A DNA stretch of 20,536 nt from a virus, in IMG/VR virus record IMGVR_UViG_3300045970_000437, positions 1 to 20,536 of that record, one strand, 5' to 3'. The notes under the pieces are model-generated. The model was not told where the DNA came from and ran no database searches. It saw nothing but the letters and a program-made list of their open reading frames with translations. The position numbers and the translations under genes were made by a program. Shown here piece after piece: positions 15,121 through 20,536 of the stretch (the first letter of the stretch is position 1; each line of letters begins with the position of its first letter).

Positions 15121-15324
15121 CTATGACACCGGGTCAGCGTAGGAGCACACCGGGCACGACGCCCCAATCGGCTTCTGTGCATCGCAGTTGGGGCAGTTGA
15201 TCATCGAGGGCACGGTCGCCTTCCCGGCCTTGCAGTAGGGGCACGGCTTCGGCTTCCGACCGCTCGGGTTCTCGGTGACGAGATACCCGAAGCCGCCACA
15301 GACGTGACAGTCTCTAGCGATCAT
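15121..15324 (-). CDS. Double zinc-ribbon-like protein
   Basis: A 67-residue protein with four Cys-x2-Cys pairs: CHVC (6-9), CPYC (28-31), CPNC (44-47) and CPVC (57-60). The first half (CHVCGGFGYLV, then PCPYCKAGKA) resembles a DnaJ-type zinc finger repeat; the second is a separate ribbon. Two structural zinc ions are likely. Small proteins of this kind are common in phages and often mediate protein or nucleic-acid contacts. The start overlaps the end of the upstream gene by 11 bases. Confidence 0.72.
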   Translation of the reverse strand: MIARDCHVCGGFGYLVTENPSGRKPKPCPYCKAGKATVPSMINCPNCDAQKPIGASCPVCSYADPVS

Positions 15325-15649
15325 AGGGCCGCCCCACCGCTTCCGCCAAGTCGAGGGACTGCACCAGCGTCTTCTTGCCCTCCTTCGTCAGCCTCCCCTT
15401 CCAGAGCACCTTCGCGTCCAGCATCGAGTCGCCCTTCCGGAGCAGCCGGTACTCGACCGGCGCGTAGCCCCGCTCCATGTACATCCCGACGAAGTAGCGC
15501 CGCCCGGGGACCTTGATGATCGCCCACTTCTCCCCGTTGCACCCCGGGAGAATGGACAGGTCACCCCCACCCTCGACACCAGCGCCCGCCCGCTTCAGCC
15601 ACGGCTCCTTCAGCTTCTCGGCCCACAGCTTGTGCGCTGCCATGATCAC
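15314..15649 (-). CDS. Hypothetical protein, unknown function
   Basis: I do not recognise this 111-residue basic protein. It opens with a helix (HKLWAEKLKEPWLKRAG), then a Gly-rich turn, then beta-strand stretches (EKWAIIKVPGRRYFVGMYME, PVEYRLLRKGDSMLDAKVLW), and ends in a helical TLVQSLDLAEAVGR. There is no cysteine cluster or membrane segment. I take the GTG at 15647-15649, which makes a GTGA overlap with the upstream stop; an ATG two codons later is equally possible. It ends 11 bases inside the double zinc-ribbon gene. Confidence 0.62.
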   Translation of the reverse strand: MIMAAHKLWAEKLKEPWLKRAGAGVEGGGDLSILPGCNGEKWAIIKVPGRRYFVGMYMERGYAPVEYRLLRKGDSMLDAKVLWKGRLTKEGKKTLVQSLDLAEAVGRPYDR

Positions 15650-16068
15650 CGCGCCCCGTGGAGAACCTTGCGGATGTCCCGTGCCAACGCGGTCGCAGAC
15701 TCCCGGGAGATCGGGAAATTGTCCACCGGCTCGTTGAACTCCTCCATCCGCGTCGCCATGAAGGCAAGCCGATCAACCGCCGTCTGATACTCCGTCTTCG
15801 GCTTCGCCCGCTTCGGGAGCTTCTTCGGGATGCTGGAGTCCGGGTTGCAGATCAAGTGCCGGTCCTTCTCCATCTCGGGGCGGCCCAACGCCGTCGCGAC
15901 CCCAGCCGGGGACCCGTGCTCGTTGTACCGCGACTTGCAGTTACGGCAGCACACGTGGCCGTAGTCCCGGTTGTGCCCAAGGTCGGGCTCGCCCAAGCAA
16001 CTGCTCCAGAACGTCCCCGGGTAGGGCCGCCCCCACACATCCTTCACCGCCGTCTTCTTCACGCGCAT
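15646..16068 (-). CDS. Cysteine-containing hypothetical phage protein
   Basis: A 140-residue basic protein whose N-terminal part carries SSCLGEPDLGHNRDYGHVCC (22-41) and RNCKSRYNE, giving C24, H32, H38, C40, C41 and C44, a plausible zinc finger. The rest is Lys/Arg/Pro-rich and then helical (EYQTAVDRLAFMATRMEEFN, RESATALARDIRKVLHG). I know no family. The ATG at 16066-16068 has a strong GGAGGAA ribosome site; the longer reading to 16173 is rejected because it overlaps the repressor gene without a site. Confidence 0.66.
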   Translation of the reverse strand: MRVKKTAVKDVWGRPYPGTFWSSCLGEPDLGHNRDYGHVCCRNCKSRYNEHGSPAGVATALGRPEMEKDRHLICNPDSSIPKKLPKRAKPKTEYQTAVDRLAFMATRMEEFNEPVDNFPISRESATALARDIRKVLHGAR

Positions 16069-16082
16069 GACTTCCTCCGTTG

Positions 16083-16439
16083 TTACCCGCTGGTTCGACG
16101 CTGTACTAGTAGTTTCGCCGCTCTCCGTAGAACACAGACTTCGTCGTAGTTGATCTCTTCGTCCCGCATCCACTCCAAGAACTGGACGAGGTAGCGGGGG
16201 GCGTCCGCGTAGACGTTGGGCACCGACAGCAGATCACCCGGTGCCACACCCAACGCCTTCGCGAACGTGTCGAGCACGGAGAGGGACGGAGCCCGCTCCA
16301 ACCGCTCGATTTGAGCCAGATGGCTGGTGGACAGCCCGACCTTCTCCGCTAGCTGCGCTTGCGTGAGACCCGCCTTTGCCCGCAACTCCTTGAGTCGAGC
16401 GGCGAGGATCTCAGACATCGTTGGCTCGATGGCGGTCAT
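16083..16439 (-). CDS. XRE-family helix-turn-helix regulator
   Basis: A 118-residue transcription regulator. Residues 13-72 form a Cro/CI-type helix-turn-helix: ARLKELRAKAGLTQAQLAEK, VGLSTSHLAQIERLERAPSL, then SVLDTFAKALGVAPGDLLSV. The C-terminal 45 residues (VQFLEWMRDEEINYDEVCVL, AAKLLVQRR) are helical and may dimerise. The start at 16437-16439 follows AGGAG by about five bases. That site overlaps the polymerase stop (TAGGAG), so the gene is probably coupled to pol. An ATG seven codons later is an alternative. It lies in line with its neighbours rather than divergent, so it may adjust the replication genes rather than act as a lysogeny switch. Its operator is not visible. Confidence 0.85.
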   Translation of the reverse strand: MTAIEPTMSEILAARLKELRAKAGLTQAQLAEKVGLSTSHLAQIERLERAPSLSVLDTFAKALGVAPGDLLSVPNVYADAPRYLVQFLEWMRDEEINYDEVCVLRRAAKLLVQRRTSG

Positions 16440-16446
16440 GGCGCTC

Positions 16447-18522
16447 CTAGTGCTTCGCGCTGGCCCAAGACGGGCCGATGCCGACCGCCACCTTGATGTC
16501 CACGTCGGTGAAGAACAGATCACCATCCGGGTCGTTCCTCCCGTAAGGAAGGATCATGAGGTCGTTGACCCGCTTCGCCGCCTTCTCCGCGTTCTCATCC
16601 GGAACCTCGATCACGAGTTCGTCGTGGACTTGGATGAGTTGGACGCACTCCAGATCGTGGAGCACCTCGTCGCGCTCGATGAGGTTCATCGCCTTCTTGA
16701 TCACGTCGCCAGCCGTCCCTTGGATGGGCGCGTTCACCGTCTGGTTCTCAGCGTGCCCCCGCTTGCGGCGCATCAGCTTCTCGTCCTTGCTCCGGAAGTT
16801 GATGTCCACCACCCGCCGACGCCTCCCCGCCACGGTCTTCACGAACCCGTTGTCTCGACACTCAGACTTGATCGAGGCAATCCACCGGGCGACCCCGGCG
16901 TAGACGCGGAAGTACCGCTCGACCCGACGCTCGGCGTCCTCCAACTCGATCTCCAGATCGAAGTGGAGCTTCCACGCCGTGAGCCCGTAGGGGATGCCGA
17001 AGTTCAGCACCTTCGCATCGCCGCGCTGGCTCTTGTGCTTCTCCTTCCACGTCTCGCACTCGGCCACCCACCGCTTCTTGTCAGGGTGGGACTCGTCCCA
17101 CGAGACCGGGGCCTTGGGGAGCGCGATGTCGAAGTTCTCCGACGCCGTGATCATGTGGAGGTCTTCGCCCCGTGCGAAGGCTTGGATCATCCGCTTGTCC
17201 TTCGACCATTGCGCCAGAATGTAGAGTTCGATTTGCGCGTAGTCGGCCACGATCAACTTGCACCCCGGGCGAGCCGTGAAGAAGGACCGGAGCTTGTACG
17301 GGTCCTTCTCCTTCTTGGCCGGGATGTTTTGGAGGTTGGGCTTCCCCGCCCGCTTGTCTCCAGACGCGATGCGCCCCGTCACCGTGCCCGTGTGCTTGAA
17401 GCGCGTGTAGGCCACGCCGTCCACGAGCTTGTCGAGCAGCCCGGTGATGAAGGTCCCGTCCAGCGTGGCGGCTTGCCGGTTCTCCAGAAGCAGGCCCGCC
17501 TCCTCCACCCCGTCCTCGGAGTAGATCTCCAGCGCCGTCGCGTCGAACGACGGCTTGCCGCTCCCGGGCTCGGTCTCGCTGACGACCGGGAGCTTCATCT
17601 TGTCGATGAAGAGCGCCTTGATTTGCTGCACGCTCTTCAGATTGAAGTCGGGGTTGCCGACCATGGCGCGGAAGACGTGCTGGAGGCGAAGTAGCTGCGC
17701 CTTAACTCGGGCTTGCACCAGACGAAGCGCCGCCGTGTCGATCTTGATCCCCCGGCGCTCCACGAGCCGCAGCGTCTCCCCGAAGGGCCGCTCCACCTTC
17801 TCGTAGATGTCCCAGAGTCCCTCCTTGTCGAGCTTCGCCCGTAGCGTCTCGTAGACGACCCACGTGGCGTAGGGGTCCAGCGCCGCGTAGGGCCGCGCTC
17901 GGGCTCGCCCCGTTGCCCCGGTGAAGGTGAGGTGCGGGAACCGCTCGGAGCCCCACACGACCTCCCGCATGGATGGAGCGATCAACCGCTTCTGCGGAGT
18001 CCCGTCCTTCTTCAGCGGGTAGTAGCCGAAGGTGTCGTCGTAGGTCTTCATGTACAGCTTGCAATGATCGGAGGCGCACTCCTTCAGACCGTGGTGGTAG
18101 CGGTTCTCGTCGTGCATCCAATCCATCACCTCGGTGTCGGCGTGGAAGCCTCGCGGGTGGTAGCCCGCCTCCTCCAGCGTGTTCACGTCGGCGTGCATCG
18201 TGGAGTAGATCTTCAGAATGCGGGGCGACTCGATGATTTGCCGGAACGCCTCCACGGCATTCATCCCCTTCTCGCCCTCGGCCGTGCTCGTGAAGGGCCC
18301 GTCCACGCATACCGTCTTCTTCCCGTTGGAAAACTGGAAGAAGTACAACTCGGTGGTCGGGGACTCAGGGTTATCCTTGATCTCGTCGTAGCTGAGGCGA
18401 TAATACTCCGTGTCAATGGAGATCATCTCCCAGCCCGGGGTGGGGTCCTTCCCCCGCATCATCGCCCCCGCGAACTTGAGGGCGTCCATGTAGTTGCGGA
18501 TGTAGACCGTCTCAACGCTCAT
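16447..18522 (-). CDS. DNA polymerase I (family A) with 3'-5' exonuclease domain
   Basis: The replicative polymerase of the phage, 691 residues. The N-terminal exonuclease domain has SIDTEYY at 35-41 (D37, E39), the second-motif Asp112 in MHADVNTLEEAG, and YAALDPYAT at 212-220 (Y212, D216). The polymerase domain has TGRIASGDKRAGKPNLQNIP (382-401), motif A VADYAQIELYILA at 425-437, motif B QRGDAKVLNFGIPYG at 499-513 (R500, K504, F508, Y512) and motif C QVHDELVIEVP at 631-641. Motif A is unusual: the Arg of the normal QIELR is Tyr434. There is also an insert of about 25 residues at 469-498, before motif B. The 5' nuclease domain of bacterial Pol I is absent, as in phages. The ATG at 18520-18522 has a GGAGG site. 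Confidence 0.96.
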   Translation of the reverse strand: MSVETVYIRNYMDALKFAGAMMRGKDPTPGWEMISIDTEYYRLSYDEIKDNPESPTTELYFFQFSNGKKTVCVDGPFTSTAEGEKGMNAVEAFRQIIESPRILKIYSTMHADVNTLEEAGYHPRGFHADTEVMDWMHDENRYHHGLKECASDHCKLYMKTYDDTFGYYPLKKDGTPQKRLIAPSMREVVWGSERFPHLTFTGATGRARARPYAALDPYATWVVYETLRAKLDKEGLWDIYEKVERPFGETLRLVERRGIKIDTAALRLVQARVKAQLLRLQHVFRAMVGNPDFNLKSVQQIKALFIDKMKLPVVSETEPGSGKPSFDATALEIYSEDGVEEAGLLLENRQAATLDGTFITGLLDKLVDGVAYTRFKHTGTVTGRIASGDKRAGKPNLQNIPAKKEKDPYKLRSFFTARPGCKLIVADYAQIELYILAQWSKDKRMIQAFARGEDLHMITASENFDIALPKAPVSWDESHPDKKRWVAECETWKEKHKSQRGDAKVLNFGIPYGLTAWKLHFDLEIELEDAERRVERYFRVYAGVARWIASIKSECRDNGFVKTVAGRRRRVVDINFRSKDEKLMRRKRGHAENQTVNAPIQGTAGDVIKKAMNLIERDEVLHDLECVQLIQVHDELVIEVPDENAEKAAKRVNDLMILPYGRNDPDGDLFFTDVDIKVAVGIGPSWASAKH

Positions 18523-18541
18523 TGTGCCTCCAACTAGAAGT

Positions 18542-18571
18542 GGGGAGGGGCCCGCTACTAGCCCCCTCCCC
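18542..18571 (-). promoter_or_regulatory. Intergenic 9-bp GC hairpin before DNA polymerase gene
   Basis: Positions 18542-18550 (GGGGAGGGG) and 18563-18571 are perfect reverse complements around a 12-base loop. The hairpin fills the 60-base gap between the stop of the 68-residue protein gene and the polymerase ribosome site. No U-run follows it on the transcribed strand (CACTTCTAG). Its placement matches the hairpins before recA, the methyltransferase gene and the acidic-protein gene. Confidence 0.6.
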
Positions 18572-18582
18572 GGGACCAACCG

Positions 18583-18789
18583 CTATCTCCGCTGCGGCAG
18601 GACGGTGAGTTGTCCGACTTGGTACTTGCGGAGGGGTGCCGCCTCCGAGATCAACTGCACGGTGGCGTAGAGAATGCCGCCCTCGTTGTGGACCACCCGC
18701 ACGACCCCCTGCACCGTCTTCTTTCCGTCAGGGGTCGTGTACTGCACCGCCTCCCCCACGAGGTCCGTGTGGAACTTCTCCCCGGTCAT
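18583..18789 (-). CDS. Small beta-rich protein, unknown function
   Basis: A 68-residue protein with a strand-rich pattern: HTDLVGEAVQYTTPDGKK, TVQGVVRVVHNEGGILYATV, QLISEAAPLRKYQVGQLTVL. Five short strands with Gly turns resemble a small SH3-like or KOW-like barrel; this is a reading of pattern only. The ATG at 18787-18789 is preceded by GGGGAGGT, which sits in the end of the upstream 54-residue gene. The long upstream extension in the same frame overlaps that gene and has no start site of its own. Confidence 0.65.
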   Translation of the reverse strand: MTGEKFHTDLVGEAVQYTTPDGKKTVQGVVRVVHNEGGILYATVQLISEAAPLRKYQVGQLTVLPQRR

Positions 18790-18791
18790 GG

Positions 18792-18956
18792 CTACCTCCC
18801 CGCCTTCGGGGCCTTCACTTTCTGGGGCTGCTTCGTCTCGGGGGCCTTCTTCGCCCCGCTCCCGGTACCAACCCGGGAGCCAGCGCGCTCCTTGCCCTCG
18901 CGCATCGCCCACGCCTTCTTGGCCTTGCGGCCGATTCCGTCGTATCCAGCAGGCAC
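18792..18956 (-). CDS. 54-residue basic protein with GTG start
   Basis: A short gene read directly from the sequence. GTG at 18954-18956 is preceded by GGAAGGAGATCAAC, a strong ribosome site, and the frame stays open to a TAG at 18792-18794. The product opens MPAGYDGIGRKAKKAWAMRE and is rich in Lys, Arg, Gly and Ala with no acidic cluster; its second half (KKAPETKQPQKVKAPKAG) looks disordered. It fits exactly between the stop of the acidic Cys-cluster gene (18970) and the ATG of the next gene (18789). It may bind nucleic acid through its charge. The family is unknown. Confidence 0.68.
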   Translation of the reverse strand: MPAGYDGIGRKAKKAWAMREGKERAGSRVGTGSGAKKAPETKQPQKVKAPKAGR

Positions 18957-18969
18957 GTTGATCTCCTTC

Positions 18970-19848
18970 CTAGCGGGCGAGTTCCAACTCGCCCGACTCC
19001 AGCATGGCCCGGGTGAGATCCCGGAACACGTCGTTCAGCGCGTCGTCCTCGACCTCCAGAGCCGACCCGACGATCTTCTTGATGAGCGACCCCTTCACCT
19101 TCTTCGACGGGCTCTTCTCGCTGGCCTTGAGCACCCGCTTGTAGAAGCTCTCCAGCCCATCGTTCCCGTCGAAGTCGATCTCGCCCAGAGCCTCCTCGTC
19201 GAAGTTCACCTTGACGATGGAGTCGTCGTTGATCACCCCGCGCTTCGCCATGATCGACGGCTTGGCGGCGGTCTTGACCTTGGCCTTGGGCTTCTCCTCC
19301 TCGTCGTCCTCCTCAGACTCAGCGGCCTCCTCCTCGGGCTCCTCCTCGGTCTCCTCCTCCTCCTCGGGCTCCTCCGCCTTCTTCTTGACCACCTTCTTCA
19401 CGTGGGCCTTCCGCACCACCTCGGCGTCGTCCTCGGTGATCGCGCCCGCCTCGTCCTCGGCCTCGATCTCCGCCTCTGCGTCCTCACCCGCCTTGGGGGC
19501 CTTGGCCGACAGCGGCTTGCACGCGGCCCGGTGCGGGCACTTCTTCGTGCAGAGGTCCGTCTCCGCGCTGTAGAACCAGCCGAAGCAGTCGAGGTGCTCC
19601 CCGTTCTTGCCCAGCGGGGCGCGCTTGCCCGCGAAGGGCAGAGCCGACGACGTGGGGGCCTCGGGCTCCTTCTCCTCCTCCTCCACCGCCGCCAGCTTGG
19701 CGGTGAACTTCTGCAACTTGCGCCGCAGGGCCGCCTCGTCGTCCTCGGTCTTGCTCCACGCGATCTCGTACTGATCGCACCACTTCCGAAGCTGCTTCTT
19801 GTCGGCGGCTTCGAACTCGCCCTTCTTGATCGTCGGTGCCTTTGCCAT
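18970..19848 (-). CDS. Acidic protein with SAP-like N-terminus and four-Cys cluster
   Basis: A 292-residue protein of unknown function in four parts. Residues 16-51 (ADKKQLRKWCDQYEIAWSKT, then a helix) resemble a small SAP/HeH-type helical domain, which often binds DNA. Residues 86-110 hold a cysteine cluster: CFGWFYSAETDLC then TKKCPHRAAC (C88, C100, C104, C110). Residues 120-190 are acidic with a Lys-rich patch (KKVVKKK). Residues 205-292 form a helical domain (DGLESFYKRVLKASEKSPSK, DDALNDVFRDLTRAMLESGE). The cluster closely parallels that in the single-strand binding protein. The start has a CGGAGAT site seven bases before the ATG. A DNA-related role is inferred. Confidence 0.7.
   Translation of the reverse strand: MAKAPTIKKGEFEAADKKQLRKWCDQYEIAWSKTEDDEAALRRKLQKFTAKLAAVEEEEKEPEAPTSSALPFAGKRAPLGKNGEHLDCFGWFYSAETDLCTKKCPHRAACKPLSAKAPKAGEDAEAEIEAEDEAGAITEDDAEVVRKAHVKKVVKKKAEEPEEEEETEEEPEEEAAESEEDDEEEKPKAKVKTAAKPSIMAKRGVINDDSIVKVNFDEEALGEIDFDGNDGLESFYKRVLKASEKSPSKKVKGSLIKKIVGSALEVEDDALNDVFRDLTRAMLESGELELAR
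19289..19378 (-). repeat. Second low-complexity acidic codon tract
   Basis: This codes for the Glu-rich middle of the Cys-cluster protein (runs of GAG and GAC codons, seen as CTC/GTC strings on the plus strand). It resembles the tract at 13016-13560 in base pattern and in the peptide it encodes, so the two could pair in recombination or share an origin. Confidence 0.5.
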
Positions 19849-19893
19849 TGTTGATCTCCGCTACTGGTTTACCTAACCACGGGGGAAAGGGCA

Positions 19894-19914
19894 GGGGCGG
19901 CCGACTGCCGCCCC
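19894..19914 (-). promoter_or_regulatory. Intergenic 8-bp GC hairpin before Cys-cluster protein gene
   Basis: Positions 19894-19901 (GGGGCGGC) and 19907-19914 are perfect reverse complements with a 5-base loop. The hairpin lies in the 77-base gap between the stop of the CobT-like gene and the start of the Cys-cluster gene. On the transcribed strand TGCCCTTTCCCCC follows, with no U-run. A second, weaker repeat (GGTT/AACC, 19867-19879) is closer to the ribosome site. Confidence 0.55.
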
Positions 19915-19925
19915 CACCCGCTGCA

Positions 19926-20536
19926 CTACCGCTTCTTCAGCAAGAGGATCGTCTTGAGCTTCTCGATGAAGAGTTTTGAGAACTCCTTGGTGTTGTGAAC
20001 CACCAGATGGTTCGTGTAGAACTTCGACACGGAGTCGTCCCCCATGCCGATACCGATCACCTCGATGCCCGCCGCCTCCGAATCCAACACCGACCGGCGC
20101 AGCGCCTCGGCGTGCTTCGCGATCACTTCCGACTTCTCGTAGAAGTCCGGATCATCCCGGATGTAGAGGAGGTCGGGCCGCCAGACATTCGGGAAGGGCT
20201 GCCCATCGTCCAGCATGAAGACGATGCGGCGAGTAACGTCCTTCCGCGCGAGAAGCCGGTTAGAGGCCAGCTTCACCGCCTCGGCGTCGTGCGTGTTGTG
20301 GCAGACCTTCGCTTCCATGATGCGGGGGGCCACCGCCTTCCACGATTCATCGAAGGTCTTGTACTCCTCGATGATCGTCCCGCCCCACCGCGTGTAGAGC
20401 TTCCTCAAGGAGGCAGGGCAGGCGGCCCACGTCTTGTGCCCCTCTATGTGCGTGGTCGAGTGACCCAGCACTTCGAAGGGGACTCCGATGGAACTCAGGC
20501 ACTCTCCGAAGATCATGGCCGCTTCGATTGCAAGCT
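19926..20536 (-). CDS. CobT-like cobaltochelatase/VWA protein (partial, N-terminus off window)
   Basis: The visible 202 residues match the C-terminal part of CobT, the VWA-type subunit of aerobic cobaltochelatase; many phages carry CobS/CobT-like pairs of uncertain function. The frame stays open through the window edge (LAIEAAMIFGECLSSIGVPF), which corresponds to the helix after the first metal-site motif, so the true start and the DxSxS motif lie outside. Other matches are FEVLGHST, KVCHNTHDAEAVKLASNRLL (the Asn-Thr-His-Asp segment) and RRIVFMLDDGQPFP, where CobT has a Ser-Asp-Gly-x-Pro strand. GIEVIGIGMGDDSVSKFYTN is the last conserved block. An AAA+ partner of CobS type would be expected nearby. 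Base composition is lower in GC than the neighbours. Confidence 0.82.
   Translation of the reverse strand, partial: LAIEAAMIFGECLSSIGVPFEVLGHSTTHIEGHKTWAACPASLRKLYTRWGGTIIEEYKTFDESWKAVAPRIMEAKVCHNTHDAEAVKLASNRLLARKDVTRRIVFMLDDGQPFPNVWRPDLLYIRDDPDFYEKSEVIAKHAEALRRSVLDSEAAGIEVIGIGMGDDSVSKFYTNHLVVHNTKEFSKLFIEKLKTILLLKKR

Noticed and set aside
16327-17694. 455-residue plus-strand open frame opposite DNA polymerase
   Set aside because: The polymerase on the minus strand has every family motif; this frame is open only because of high GC and has biased Arg/Leu/Val/His composition.
18610-19854. 414-residue plus-strand open frame opposite the Cys-cluster gene
   Set aside because: Leu-rich shadow of Glu/Lys codons, spanning three minus-strand genes.

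Overview
The window is a gene-dense, GC-rich stretch of what is almost certainly a tailed double-stranded DNA phage genome (or a prophage). All 33 genes I can support lie on the minus strand, so transcription runs from high to low coordinates. Coding is almost continuous: the largest non-coding gap is about 107 bases, and at least ten gene junctions are 4-base stop/start overlaps (ATGA, GTGA or TTGA). The phage assignment rests on a large terminase subunit, a terminase small-subunit candidate, a T4 gp32-like single-strand binding protein, a phage-style DNA polymerase I, a short RecA and split gp46/gp47-type SbcC and SbcD proteins. No integrase, tRNA, ribosomal RNA, CRISPR array or insertion sequence was seen. 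The host cannot be named from the sequence; the base composition suggests a high-GC bacterium.

In the direction of transcription, the right end (20536 to 18583) carries a partial CobT-like cobaltochelatase protein, an acidic protein with a four-cysteine cluster, a 54-residue basic protein and a 68-residue protein. Next come DNA polymerase I (18522 to 16447) and an XRE-type repressor. A run of small cysteine-rich proteins follows (16068 to 14860), with a possible UvsY-like recombination mediator at 14863 to 14348. The gp32-like protein, RecA, a small membrane protein and the SbcD nuclease fill 14313 to 10614.

An accessory block at 10617 to 6306 separates SbcD from SbcC. It holds a coiled-coil protein, several conserved phage proteins of unknown role, a Trp/Thr-rich protein, a spermidine synthase-like methyltransferase and a SLOG-fold protein. 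After SbcC (6309 to 4435) come an HNH endonuclease, a coiled-coil protein, a nuclease-fold candidate, an FmdB-like zinc ribbon and a KhpA-like KH-domain RNA-binding protein. Terminase small and large subunits close the window; the large subunit runs off the left end.

Together the genes make a replication and recombination module: polymerase, single-strand binding protein, recombinase, candidate mediator and end-processing nuclease complex. It leads on the same strand into DNA packaging. The points most worth a second look are a RecA whose Walker A glycine is alanine and which lacks the usual C-terminal domain, a polymerase with Tyr for Arg in motif A, the KhpA-like gene next to the terminase genes, and GC-rich hairpins repeated in four of the few intergenic gaps.
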